A DNA stretch of 64,000 nucleotides from Dromaius novaehollandiae (Eukaryota; Chordata; Aves; Casuariiformes; Dromaiidae), in the NCBI RefSeq assembly GCF_036370855.1, contig NC_088102.1, forward strand, positions 66,659,601-66,723,600. The letters run 5' to 3'. A program made the position numbers and the translations under genes. Numbering within the stretch: position 1 is the first letter of the stretch; every line of letters starts with the position of its first letter. Below the pieces are notes generated by a model. It ran no database searches. It was given only the letters and a program-made list of their open reading frames with translations, and was not told where the DNA came from. Positions 48,700 to 61,100 of the stretch are shown piece after piece.

Positions 48700-48736
48700 A
48701 CAATGACGTCAATATGCGGGGTATTTATTTATGAAA
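48700..48736. promoter_or_regulatory. CRE palindrome with adjacent AT-rich element
   Basis: A perfect CRE TGACGTCA at 48704-48711 is followed by ATATGCGGGG and then TATTTATTTATG, a TATA- or MEF2-like AT segment. The arrangement could be an enhancer or weak promoter downstream of IGF2. Confidence 0.25.
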
Positions 48737-49559
48737 TCGAATCTAACAGTGGGGGAGAGGAGAGCGGAGGAAGATGGACGCGCACAACGAGCGGCTGCCA
48801 AGTTAGAGCAGAGCAGCAACCTCCCAGTGTTCTTTCTCAGGGAGGGATGTGATGCCCAGAGCTTTGGAGGCCCAGGAAAAGAGAGCCAGAAAAGGGGCAT
48901 TTGCCACTGGCAGGCCACTACGCGAATACAGTAAAGGTGCAGTAAGGCGATGACCTGAACAGGTGAACAGCCTGTTTCTGGTGCTGGGATAGGCAGACTC
49001 GGCCCTTCCCGTGACGATGTGGCACCTTTGGCTTGGGAAAAGGTGGTGGGAAAAGGTGCCTCTGAGCACAGTCCCCCTTTGCCCATGCAGGAGCTTGGCC
49101 AACAGGCCAGGCTTTGGTCTCCCAGGCAAGATTTCTCCTGGGAACAGGAGCGTGGAAATCAAATTCCTCCTCTTTTTAGCATTCGGGACTCCTCCAGGGC
49201 AGGGGCAGGCCTTACTTTTGGAAAAACATAAGGAAAGGCTTTGCTGCACGGGTCCTCGTCCTCTTCCACCCTGGAGGAAGCCAACGGAGGTGTAGCTAGA
49301 AGAGGCCTGCAGATCTCCCAGGTTTAGTGACAAACCCCCACGTTCCCTTAAACTCCCCTCCTGGTCTCCTATTGCGATGCACAAAGCGTAGGTGATGCCC
49401 TGACAGATTATTTGCTCCAAAGACTTTGCGGCAGCGAGCGCATTTCTTGCTCTCAGAAACAGCATCGAGGTATCAGTGCCAGCCCCCAACTTCTTGTTTC
49501 TTCAAAATAAGGCAAAGCAGACACGTTCTGGAGATCTGTTTACAAGTCAGGCTATCGAC

Positions 49560-49950
49560 AGTTATATAACGACACGCGCCTCCCTGCCAACAGCCCGCTG
49601 CTCGGCGCTGGGGAGGACAGTCCGCTGGCCTCGCCGGGCCGCGGGGCCGCACAATGCGGGCTTTGTGCCCCCCTGCCGCAGGCCGGGCCGCGGCGTCCGC
49701 GGCATGCGCCAGCCAGCCCCTCTCACCAGCTGTCCTCGGAGGGAGAGGCGGCCGACGGGAAGGACGAGGAGGGCCCAACGCGAGCAAGCAGCCGCCCCTA
49801 CCCAGGTCGGCGCCTTCGCCCCGGGCCCGGCGGCCCGAGCAAAAGCGAACGGGGGCGGCGAGGGGGGTGCCGCGGCGGGCCGGGGGGCCGCGTCTGGAGC
49901 ACGTCTCGCAGCGCTTTCCTGTGCTGGAAGCGAGGGGATGGCGGTAAATC
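49560..49950. promoter_or_regulatory. isolated CpG island with TATA-like motif
   Basis: A compact CpG-dense block of about 350 bases lies alone in CpG-poor DNA, 7.8 kb after the IGF2 stop. TATATAA at 49563-49569 lies at its left edge, followed by the CpG-rich stretch. A 159-codon open frame crosses it but resembles no known protein and is probably compositional. Isolated CpG islands usually mark promoters, so an unannotated transcript, coding or not, may begin here. Confidence 0.4.
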
Positions 49951-51769
49951 GGTGATGGAGCTGCAGGGCAAAGACAGCGCTGACCCTGCCACGAAAGTGT
50001 GATGGGAAGCTTCGGCGTTTGGCTTCCTGCGTTTCCTGGCGTGCTGACGGATTTAGGCTATTGCTGATACTTCTGACTCTGCGCCTGCCGAGTCAGTGGA
50101 AAAAATGTAGTATCTAGAGATGGGAAATACCAAGCCCTCTTAGAAATGCACTCATTTAAAAGGGAAAGGTGGTTTCCTGGCTAACTTGCATTCCTTTCCT
50201 AAATGGACGTAGATGGGCGCAGAGCTCTGAAAAGCTGAAGAGCGTGCCTTAATCTGGACTGCTGTCCTTTAAACCTGAAATGACTATTACCTGGGTCCCG
50301 TCCAGAAACGTACCTGAGCCACAACAGACTTCCCACAGCGGTGTGCTGCCCGCATGGCCGGATTTGGTGCCCACCCAAGGACCAGTCCACTGCCTGCCCC
50401 TTCCTCCCTCGCCTGGCGGGGCTGGGGCAGGCCACAGAGAGCAGTATATGAAGAGCATCTCCCAGCTCTCTCACACGTACCAGTGGCTGTGGTTTCCCAA
50501 GAGAATGATGCATGGGAAGGAAAGACAGTCTGAAATAAAATACCTGATGTCGTCAACAGCCACAGGTTAATCTAGTGAAAGGGGAATTGCTCATTGCTGC
50601 AAAAAGTCGGTGAAAGAAAAACATCCAGAAAAGAATGCTCTCTCTGTGATGAATAAGGACATGCTTAGTTGCATTACAGAGGAGAAGTGTTGATAAACAT
50701 AGCTAAGCCCTCATGCTTCAGAAAAGCTGAGCGCTGGGAGCCTGGGGGGCAGAGTGAACGTCTGCTCATGACATGTCAGGACACTCCTGCGCAGGCTGCA
50801 GACTTTTACCTTGTTCTCTGAAGTGCCACCAATGGCTTTGTGGGTAGCAGGGTATTTAATTAAATATGCCAATGCTCTGAACTAGTTGGTAGAGTTCTAG
50901 TTGCCTGGACAAAGGTACCTCATACATTTGTTTCAGTCGACAGCATGGCAAGTGTCCTTATGCTTGTGACACTTGTTGCCAAAGCTATGAAACCCACCAA
51001 CCCATAATACACCTTACTGGAAGTTCAACCCAGCAATGTGGCAGGCAAAATTTGCTAGTCTCAAGAGCAACCATGTACCTGCCTAACACACAATACTCCA
51101 CTCAGCCCAGCCAAAGAGAAATAGTTCCCCCTGGAAGTGAGTCACATTCCTTCGTCTTTATAACCACTTCAAGCAATTTGTCTTGCAGACTTTCTGACTA
51201 CATTTACATAAAATGCATCCTTCCTTTCTTTCTATTCCTGGTTCCGTGCATGAGATGATTTTTTTTGGATTATGCTCTCAGAGGCTGCAAGGACACACAG
51301 AGAGCAGAGCGCATGCTACACCCTCAGTAGGTACTCAGCAACGCTTGTGCAGGCTCTTGGTTCCCCAGGTCACTTGCAATGGATTTATATGCCAACGATG
51401 AGAGAAAATGATAAGCTGCTGTTCACTGTTAGAAATTCTGCAAGTTTTTCTACAACGAGTAGTCTGTAGACACACATAACCTCACAAGACCCCTGGAAGT
51501 TGTTGGGAGTCTGGGTAGTTGGCAAAGTCAGGGAGCTATAAAGGAGGGCGGGAGAAAGAAGTGACACTGAGGAATGGCTTTGCATGAGTACAACACAGTT
51601 AGGAACTGTTCCTCCCTGGGATTTGAGTCCAGGCCATTATTTATATCCCCACAGCCCTGCCAACACTCTGCACTTGCAGTGCTAGAGCTCATATTTGGGA
51701 ACTCAAGCCCTGAGCAAGCTCGAGGTTTTCATTCATGGTTACAAGACATGATAAGCACGGGTTGGAGTC

Positions 51770-52372
51770 GGAGGGCAAGTGATGATGTGCATAAAAACAG
51801 CACAAGTCCTTCACAAGTTCTACCTTAGGGATCACTTCCTATATGATGAAAAACTAAGTAAAACTGGTATCTTCAGTCTGGAAAAGGAGATGACTGTGGG
51901 GTATACGATAGAGGTTTCTGAGCTTGTAAGTGGCATGGGAGTGGGGATGGGACAGATTTTATTATCTTTTCCTGTGTAAGTATAGGGAGCATTAAATGAA
52001 GTTAGGAGCCAAGCTGAACAACAAACGAAAGGAGATGATTCTTCACGCAACAGGTAGCAGATCTGTGGATCTTCTTACCAAAGTATGTTGTGGATGTGAG
52101 AAGTTTACATGGATTCGAGGGGAGTTCACAGAAGAGAAATCCACTGAGAGTTACTAAATACATAGAAACCATATCTGGCTCAGGAAGTTCCTGAGCCTAA
52201 AATAGCTGTAGGCTGGGAGACAACTGAAGGGAAGTATTGTATATGTTTGCCCTTGTTCTTACTTCTCCTTAGGCTTCCACTTACAGACTCCATTGGGGAC
52301 CGGATGTTAGGTTAGATAGACCTTTCGTCTGACCCACTGTAGCTGTTTTTAATGTCCTTATGTACGTTCATA
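51770..52372 (+). mobile_element. old CR1-family LINE 3' fragment
   Basis: The segment follows the CR1 3' region in order. It has a stretch like ctggaaaaggagatgactg, then gtatacgatagaggtttctgag and aaatgaagttaggagccaag. Further on are ggagatgattcttcacgcaac, cagatctgtggatcttcttaccaaagtatgttgtgg and a terminal stretch like ttagatagacctttcgtctg followed by acccactgtagctg. It is much diverged and has no intact frame. Edges are by eye. Confidence 0.65.
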
Positions 52373-55300
52373 TTCATGAGGGATGGCTTTGTCTTGTTCT
52401 TGCATAATTACGTCCAGAAAGTCATCATCTTCAAGCATCCTCATCCTCTCGACATGCACCGAAACTCAGGCATCAAACACATCCCTTCTCAGGTTGCAAT
52501 TGACTGAGATGTTGACTCTTGTTAGACAAGACTTGCCAAAGGATTTAAGGCTTGCAATCCTGGCCCTATGCCTTGTTCCCAGATAGCCCATCACACTAAT
52601 TTCTAGCTCACGGTTGGGTCTGCTCTGATCTGCGTTGCTTGGATGAACAAGTCGCTCACTGTTTCTATGCCTTGCTCAGGTGAATTCAGTTCAGGCTGTG
52701 GTTTGATGTTATTGAGTGTTTGGCAGCAACATTGCTTTCAGACACTACTACCCCTCTGGCCTCTGTGTTGTCCCACTTGTTCCTGCTTCAGCGAACAATG
52801 CCAAAACTGCTGTGAACACAGCTGTTTGCATTAAATTAAAATTCTGCTTCGGTCACCATTTTGCCCACTGGGCTCCAGTGTGGCTGCAGAAATCGAATCT
52901 TTAGCAGCATCTGTGTTAGAAAACCTGACGTTACCGAGACAGAGAGCACCTCAGACGAACTGCCTCAGGCTCGCTGAAACCTCAAGGAAATGGGACTTTC
53001 TCAGTCCAACTTGGGCCATGTTTTAAAGGGTTTATTTGAAACGATAACAGTCAGAGCCTTTCTCACCCCTGTCCTCCCTCGAAAATAGTATTTGAAAGAC
53101 AAGCCTTTGATGAACACCTGAATGGCCTATCAGCCTTCCCTTCATATCTTTCCAGCTAGTCTTATGGGGTGTCTGGTCCTGGATCTCTCACTCTGACTTC
53201 AGGAAACTGGTCTAAACCAAGAGCTTTCAGGAGGCCTATGACCTCTGAAAAGGAATTTGGAAAAAATGTCAAAAAAAAAAAAAAAAAAAGAAAAAAGAAA
53301 AAAGGAAAAAAAGAAAGACGTATGCCTGAATGCCATTTATCCTGTTACCCATTCCAAACAGGTTAGAGGGTAAAGCACACATGGCTGCACCAGGAGCTAT
53401 CCTGTAAGAGAACTGTGTCGATTCAGGATTTGTGGGACTTCAGAGCAAGCCATCTGTTGTGGAAATAAAACACCTAACTCTGTCACAGCTCAAAGCACTC
53501 TGTGGATAATTATGTTTGATTATCACCGTGTTTGCAGCAACAGAGGAGTTACTTCATGCAGAGTGATTGCCTTAACTTTGCTATCCCTTTTCTCACACTA
53601 ACCATGGATCCCACCATGGGAGGTTCAACATTAGCCAAGCATCACCCAGAGATCTCCAAAAGTGGATGGCTGCCACGATGGGTGGAGTGGGATTTTTGCC
53701 TCCGGTTGACAAGCAGACTGTTGATACTCTTTTTAATTTTTGTTACTGTTCACGTAACTGCAGAAGCTATTCTTAGCCACGGGGAGCATAATCTTTAAGT
53801 AAAAAAAGCACCAGAGAGCCATTACCACAACAATAACCTGTGGCAGGGAGGAAGGAGGGCAGGCCAAAATATGTAGCCCGTTCACCAAATAAGGACCCTT
53901 GGGAAGGCAGCCCCGATGCTGTAAGGCTTAGGAAGTACAAGGGGGGGCTTTGGGGTGGAAGAGTGAATCAGCACAGCCACCAGGTCACACCCACACGAAC
54001 AATCTCTCACTTCCCTTGGATTGTACATTGTGATAAAGACCTAGCTGCCTTTTTTTGGAATTCCACTCTCTGCTCAAGAGGAGTCAGACATGAAATTAGG
54101 TTTCCTGTACCTTAATAGATTAATTTACTTTGAACTAAAAATGAGGGCATGTGTATTGACAGGAGCCAAGAGGCCTCAAATGACGCATAGCTCTAGTGCT
54201 CTTGTATTACGACAAAGCCTGATCCTGCAAAGTGATATGCATTACCTTCAAGTTTACCGCTACAAGCAACCGCCCCGGTTTTGCTCCATGCAATGCAGAG
54301 CAGTACTAACAATCAGTGTCTGCAAAACCAGAAGCGAAGTCTGTGTCGCTGTCTGCCAAGCTCTTGGGACCTGTGGCCCACAGAGGTGCTTCCCTCTCAT
54401 TGGAGAAACATTAATTCCCTCTTCTGCTGTTTCTGAATTTCCTCAGTTTTAATAGCTGTGCTTGCCCAGAATTCACGACCTCTCCTGAATCTTTCTTGGT
54501 TTTCTGGTCAAGAACCCTCTGGCTCGTGCAGTCCTTCCCATGCACCTCATGGTAGGAAACAAGGACTCTACATCATCTCTACCAATGGGAATTACAGCAA
54601 GGATCATGGGTGACGAAAGACAATTAGATCCAGCAACAAAACTGTATATCCAGCAGGGAAAGCACACACATCACCAAATCCTCATATTAAAAATGATGGT
54701 TTGTTTTCCTTCAGAGCCTTGTAACATGTTTACCCCTGACATAAGGAACAAGGATGGAAATTTCCATGATGACTGTGAAGGCAGCATCTTTATCTAAAGG
54801 GAACCTTAAGATAAACTTTACCATAGGAAAAGTTTGTGACCCAGCAAAGGCTGCTAAGTGTCTTGGATAGCCCTGCCTGAACTTTCTCAGACTTCTAAGC
54901 CCTGTGCTGCTAAAAGAAGCCTTTCCTTTTTGCTGCTAGATTAGCACCGTCCCTTTAGAGTTACAGATATAGGACCTGCAGGAGACTGCGGTGACCAGTT
55001 AAAAATGAAAATGTATTACTGCTCATTTCACTCAGAGGGTACCAAACGGAGCTTTTAGGACAAGACCTCACAAGAGAAAGAGGGAAGAAAGGATGTACAG
55101 CAGGGACATTCTGCAGGCAGAGGAAAGGGATCACGACAAAAATCTTCTTCAGGTCTGGATGCCACATTGTTTCCTACCTTAAAAATGGCCAGTTCTAGAA
55201 ATCTTAAGATAAAATTGATACCAAACTCTGATTCATGGACAAGAATCTATAGTACAAGGTCTTCCTGGGATTTACACACATCAAAGGTCCTGTGATATTC

Positions 55301-56934
55301 TGACAGCTCCTTCAAATCCCAGGAGTCCTAAGGCTTGCCACCAATTTTTCTGCCATCTCCTTTTTCACCTGAAAATCTCTGCCTCACTTAGCAACTCAGT
55401 GATTAGTTTGGGAGTGGAGAGAAGGATCTTTTACCTGCCAAGCAGAGCCTCAAAGTCTTACAAACAAAACATAAATCTCATTTATCCTAACAACTCTGTG
55501 TTTTGGGAGATGTCACTGGCCAGCCCCTCAGGCACAGGTTTTTTTGCATCAGAGCTCTGCTTGCAGTGGTAATATCTTCCATTAAGCCATTCACATTGTG
55601 ATCAGTGGCAGCAGTCAGCTAGGACCACAGGTAAAGGCCACTCAAGCAAATGGCAGAGCATCAGCTGAGGGTGCATCCCAAGCCTTCTCTCAGGTCCATG
55701 TCATGTAGTTACATATTGATGTTATCTCCTGAGAGGGAGAAAACTCTCAACTGTCTTTTTTAATAAAATACTATTTCACTGAGCTACAAAATGTGCCTTA
55801 CCCAATGCACCACCATGCTCTGTTGAGCATGGCTCAGACTTACTGTTTCATCCAAACTTGAATGAAGATAAAAGTCCTAGCTCTTGTGCTGCCTGTGGCT
55901 TTTGCTGGCCATGTTTATCTCCTCTGGTTTCCTCACCTCTCCCCAGCCTGTGTTTGTGGTCATCCACAGGCTTAGCTGCTATGCTCGTGCAGTCCCTGCC
56001 ACCGCCTCCTCCTCCCAAGCGGGCTGGAGGGAGCCTGCGCTTCCAGCTCTCTCGTCCCTCTTCCTTCTTCAAGTGGAATTTTAGAGAACTATGTCAAGTT
56101 GACAGTCTGGGACAAAGACAAAAAAAAAAAAAAATCAGGAACACCCTGGAATTTCCTAGTGATACCAGATGAAAGCAACTGAAGAACAGCACCAACAATT
56201 ACGATGATTAATGTTTCTTTCAATGTGAATACTACCAAAGGAGGAGAGCTTGTGTGCCTTGAGAGAAACATTCCTTTGTCTTGTTCATCTGCCCCTCTCA
56301 CAGACCGTTTTTGTTTTTTTTTTAAGCTCCAAAAATGTCTCATAAGATAATAAGTCCTCCCAGCCTCACAGCTTGTGTCTCTGTTCTAAGCCTGTCCTCT
56401 GAAGGCTGGTCAAAGTTAAACCGACAATATTCCAGATTTTTTCCCTCCCTTCTATTCCCCCTCCACTAAGGGGACCCCATTTTAATTATTATTTAGGAAA
56501 AGACAGCTGCTTCCTGTTTGTATCATTAATTTATTTTGTTTCCTGAAGGGAAGCTTTGGTGAAAAGAATCTGTGGATAGCTGGAACGTCTCACAAAATAT
56601 CACTGGCTGCATGGGCCAAGGTTAAATACAATAGCTAGGTTTATTTTTAAATGATTATTATTTTTCTAAGTTCATGCCAAAGCAGAGACTAAAATTCTAA
56701 TACACGTAACTAAGCTTTTACAGTAAACTCTGCTTTTCATACATAACTCCCCAGAAGGGAGCCAGGCATTCCTAGCTGTGACAAAAGCTAAAACACTATT
56801 TTCCCCCTAACTATTAGAAAACCAAGGCCAGAGGGAGACAAGGTGTGGTTCACTTTCTCCAGTTTCTCGAAACCTCACACTTTGGTAAACATGATGCTGA
56901 AATCACGCCTGACCAAACCGATACCCTTCCACAA
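52373..56934. other. intergenic DNA, no gene seen
   Basis: Apart from an A-rich low-complexity run at 53271-53315 (with interspersed G) and a T-rich stretch, nothing could be identified. Open frames of 60-120 codons occur on both strands but match no family I recognise. Confidence 0.5.
53270..53318 (+). repeat. A-rich low-complexity tract
   Basis: A run of about 20 A residues is followed by G-interrupted A tracts. It resembles a decayed retroposon tail, but no recognisable retroposon lies immediately upstream. Confidence 0.7.
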
Positions 56935-58100
56935 CAAAAAGACTAGCTCTGTGGATGCGGGAGAGCAGTAGATGTTGTTTATGCAGACTTTAGCAAAGCC
57001 TTCATTCTGTCTCCCATGACATCCTCATCGACAAGCTGACGAAGTATGGCCTAGATAAGCGGACGGTGATACGGACTGGAAACTGGCATCAGCAGCATGG
57101 AGTCCAGCTGGGGGTGAGTCACTGGCGGTGTCTTCCCAGGGGTCGATACTGGAGCCAATACTGTTTAACATCTTCATTAATGACCTGGGCAATGGGACAG
57201 AGTGCACCCTCAACAAGTTTGCAGATGATACAAAACTAGAATAGGAGTGGCTGGTGGACTAGATGGCTGTACTTCCATGCAGAGGGGCTTCAGCAGGCTG
57301 GAGAAATGGTCCAACAGGAGTATCATGAAGTTCAGCAAAGGAAAGTGCAAAGTCCTGCACCAGGGGAGGAATAACCCCATGCACCAGTACAGGCTGGAAA
57401 GCAGCTTTGCAAAGAAGGGCTTGGGGGGGGGGGGGGGGGGTTCTTGGTAGGCACCAAGTTGATGATGAGCCAGCAATGTGCCCACATGGCAAAGGTGGCC
57501 AAGAGGGTCCTCGCTGCATTAGGCGGAGCATTGCCAGAAGGTCAAGGGAGATGATCCTCTCTGCTCAGCTCTGGTGAGGTCACCTCTGGAGTGCTGTGAC
57601 CAGAGCTGGGCTCCCCAGTACAAGAAAGATGTGGACCTAACAGAGCAAGTACAGCAAAAGGCCAGAAAGACGTTTAAGGGACTGGAGCATTTCTCATATG
57701 AGAAGAGGCAGAGATAGCTGGAATTATTCAGCCTGGAAAGGCGAAGGCTCAGGGGAGACCTTATCAGTGTGTATAAATACCTGATGAGAGGGCATAAAGA
57801 AAACAGAGTCAGACTCTCAGTTTGTGCCCACTGCCTCTTGTCTATTTGGTGGGCACCACTGAGAAAAGACAGGAAATTCCATTTAAACATAAGAAAATAC
57901 TTTTTCACTGTAAAAGTGGCTGAACACCAGAACAGGTTGCCCAGAGAGGCTGTGGAGTCTCCATCCTTGGAGATACTCAAAACGCAAATGGACACAGCGC
58001 CAAGCAACTTGCTCTAGCTGACCCTCTTGAGCAGGGAGTTGGACTGGAGAACCTCCGGAGGTCCCTCCCAGCCCCAGCTATTTTGTGGTCCTGTGAGTTT
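56935..58100 (+). mobile_element. 5'-truncated CR1 LINE (RT C-terminal half and 3' UTR)
   Basis: This is the best preserved repeat in the window. Conceptual reading gives CR1 reverse transcriptase landmarks in order: DFSKAF near 56985, the catalytic-region FADDTKL near 57220-57240 and a KWSNRSIMKFSKGKCKVLH block near 57305-57360. RNNPMHQYRLESS follows at about 57370, then an RLRGDLISVYKYL block near 57750 and HLNIRKYFFTVKVAEHQNRL near 57880. VESPSLEIL comes near 57960. The 3' UTR ends at about 58100 with GACTGGAGAACCTCC...GGTCCCTCCCAGCC. Several frameshifts and stops break the frame, and an 18-base G run interrupts it at 57423-57440. The element is dead and truncated at its 5' end, as most avian CR1 copies are. 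Confidence 0.88.
57423..57440 (+). repeat. G18 homopolymer within CR1
   Basis: Eighteen consecutive G residues sit where the CR1 frame normally reads a short Leu-Gly-Val segment. It is either a slippage expansion after insertion or a sequencing/assembly length artefact, since long G runs are poorly resolved. Confidence 0.9.
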
Positions 58101-61100
58101 AAGACTGTGCCAATAGCTCCAGGACCAAATGAGGCACCAAGGACCAGAGCTCTTCCAGACCAGCAGTGAGACCTTTGTCATACGGCCAATGCCATCTTTG
58201 ACTATGGAAGGAGCTGTGAGCTCCACCTCACATGCAGTCAGACTTGTTACAGCCCTTTCAAAAGCTATTAGCAAGGGCCATTTCCAAATCCCAGGCTAAA
58301 TACTCCACTCAGCCTCCACTCAGCATATCTCCATTTTAGCAGTCTCGTCCTTGCCATTCATTTCGGAAAATGGTGGCCCACCAGCCCTTGCAGCCTTGCT
58401 GCTGTCCAGTGTTCCCGCTGCTAGGAGTTATTTGGCACAAGAACTATTGACCTTTTCATGAGACTAAAGATTACGGGAGGTTTATTTATTGCACATGAAG
58501 TAACCCCACCCCCCCCGCCCCGTCTTTCCTGGTTTCCTTTCTTATGTTCGGTTCTAGCCCTCATTAGGAACTTCCACATGCCAAGTTGCTTTGATGTAAA
58601 CCACTACTTAAAAAAGAAAAATTGTGCAACCCCTTTCTTGTACTCCCTCCTCCTGTACTGAATATAGCTTAAAATTGAATAACGGATTTTTTTTTTCCAT
58701 TAAAAGACTACTTGAAGTTGCCAAGTCAGCCATGAAAGGTAGGATATGCTAAACTATGCTCCAAAGAATGGGGCTGTGAAAGCTTCATAACAAAATGGGC
58801 AAAGTTTTAAATGCAGATAAAGGTGCACGCTTTGCCTTATACATCCAATGACTAAAATGGCTGAAATTTTGCTGCACTTTTCCCCCAGAAAATAGCTTCA
58901 TCTTGAAATAGATACTTACCTTGGCGAAGTTAAAAACTACTGGCAAGCAATCTTCTAACAAAAGTACCAGATAACCTTTGTCTGAAGCTGACATTGCCGA
59001 CAGTAAGCTGGTGCCGGATTTTCAGGAGAAAGGGATTGCTGCACGCAGACTTACATTGGAGAACTAAAGGTAAAGGTGAGTAATGGGCTACGGTCTTGAG
59101 AGGGCACGTCCTCCTATCCCCAGCAATGTGGTACCCTTCAGCTCCGCATCAAGAGCAGCAGGAATGAGTGAGTACTACAGCCGCATACAGAATTAACTGT
59201 TGTCACATCCCAGGAAGTGGTTCTTTCCCCGGGAAAGAAATAATATTAGGATGTGCATTAGCAAGCATTTGATGCAAGCAAGAAGCATCATTTAAAGCTG
59301 TGACTGAATTTGAGGTTCGCCCCCCAGGGCTAACTGCAACCAGCTGACACAGTTTTGAGCTGTGCACTGTGTGGCTGGCTGTAGCTTGTGTCCCGCCAGT
59401 TAACACATGCAGCACTACTAAGTCATTTCCCAAAGCCAGACAAGTCCAAGGCTCGGCTCCCACTTCACTCCTGCAGCTGGGTGAGGCAGAGCCCTTGAAT
59501 TGTAAAAGACTTGAACTTCCTTTTCATCCAGGAGATGGGTGGGAGTCTTTTGATGGTACTATTTCCTGCTGGAGGGGCAGAATTAAGAAGAAAAATAAAA
59601 CTTTAACCTCTTCATTCAACTATGGAGGAGACAGTCTTGCCATTGGGCAAGGTTTATTCTGCTGGGAAGCTAGGGCTATTCCCATCCTGGGTATAACACA
59701 AGGTCAACAGCAGCAGTCTCCAGGAATATTAATCTTTCACCCCTCAGACCGTGCCATGGGTAATTAATCACTTGATTGCATAACTTCTTGTAAGACAGGA
59801 AAAATAAGCTGCCTTTGCCAGCTTTTTGGACAAGTTATTTCACATACATTTGAACTTTCTTCCAGTATTTCTTGGGTTTTGATTGCAATGAATGAATTGC
59901 ATCCAAACCCCTTCCTGGCCACGGAGGAGCCGGACAACATGGAAGCGTGCGACGTCCCAGCGTGACGCTGACTGAGCAGTGAACAAGCGGGTTAGTCCTG
60001 GGTTACAGACCGCAGGGATCCCTGCAGCCTCCGAACGGGCCGAGGAATGCACAGCATTCATCGGAGCGGCTCCTTCCAGGGAGCACAGCGGAGCATGGCC
60101 CGTTGCAACAGCATTACACGGCGTTTTACATCTGTATGTAATTGAAGGCAGGATCTGGCCAAGCTGCTGTTAACTCCAGAGAGCTGGAACCCACTTAGGA
60201 GTGGGGAAATCCTGGAGTTTAATCCTAGAAAGTGAAATTTTGCTGTGCTAGAATCACCTGGGAAATACCGCTGTGATGGGCCCAGCTGCAGGAGACCTTC
60301 CGGCACTGGAGCACATGTAGAGCTGCGAGGGATGTTGAGCCAAGTGGACTGCCGGAGCGGCTGACTATCAGCTAACCTCATCTCTCCCACCTCATGCTGT
60401 GGGACTCACTGTTCCTATCTACGGCTGCGTTACACGGGGAGAAAAAGCAAGTTTTCCTCTAAAAACATTTTATGTCATATGAGGTAATGAAATGGGAAAC
60501 AAGGTGACCAGAGGCTACATCATGCATCACGTGGCGTTCCTTGGCTTATGTGGACAACAGCCAATCTATGTCCAACCCTGGGTCTCTGACCTTGGGAGGA
60601 CAAGAAGGTATCGGTGTGTGCTCCAACACCGGTGTGCACTTCAGCAGCCCCCAGCACCTAATCCTGCCCCCCCGCCACCTCCCACAGCAGGCAGAGGCCG
60701 TCCTTCGGTGGCTCTGCACGGAAGAGCTCTTTGGACTCCCACAGTTAAATATTTAGTGAAGCTTCGCCCTCTCCTTTGATCAGCTCAGACCTGGTTCAGC
60801 CTGAGGATGACGGCAACCCAAAGGGGGCCAAACTGCAAAACAAGCCATGAGTTAAGGCAATGCCCTCCCCCGACACAAACTAGAGGGCCAGCAGTGATGG
60901 GCTGAGAGGAAACTGGAAAAAAGCTTGACGGCCACAAGAAGCAGAACTTGACTCAGTGGATGGATAAAAGCTCTATTCTTTAATGACTCTTGGAAAAGAG
61001 GACAGGAAGCTCAGTTTGAAGGCGTTCCTGTGAAGATCACTTTATCCTTTGGCTCTAGGTAGTCCTTTGGTCAAAACAGAGAAACATTTCCTTATTTTAA

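Larger units (their letters stand above)
43943..51769. other. IGF2 downstream intergenic DNA
   Basis: No coding exon is recognisable. Convergent poly(A) signals at 46.36-46.42 kb, a CRE-containing patch at 48.70-48.74 kb and a CpG island at 49.56-49.95 kb are listed separately. The 46.98-47.11 kb stretch has faint antisense CR1 resemblance. In mammals H19 occupies this position; I find nothing identifiable as H19, which is not known in birds. Confidence 0.5.
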
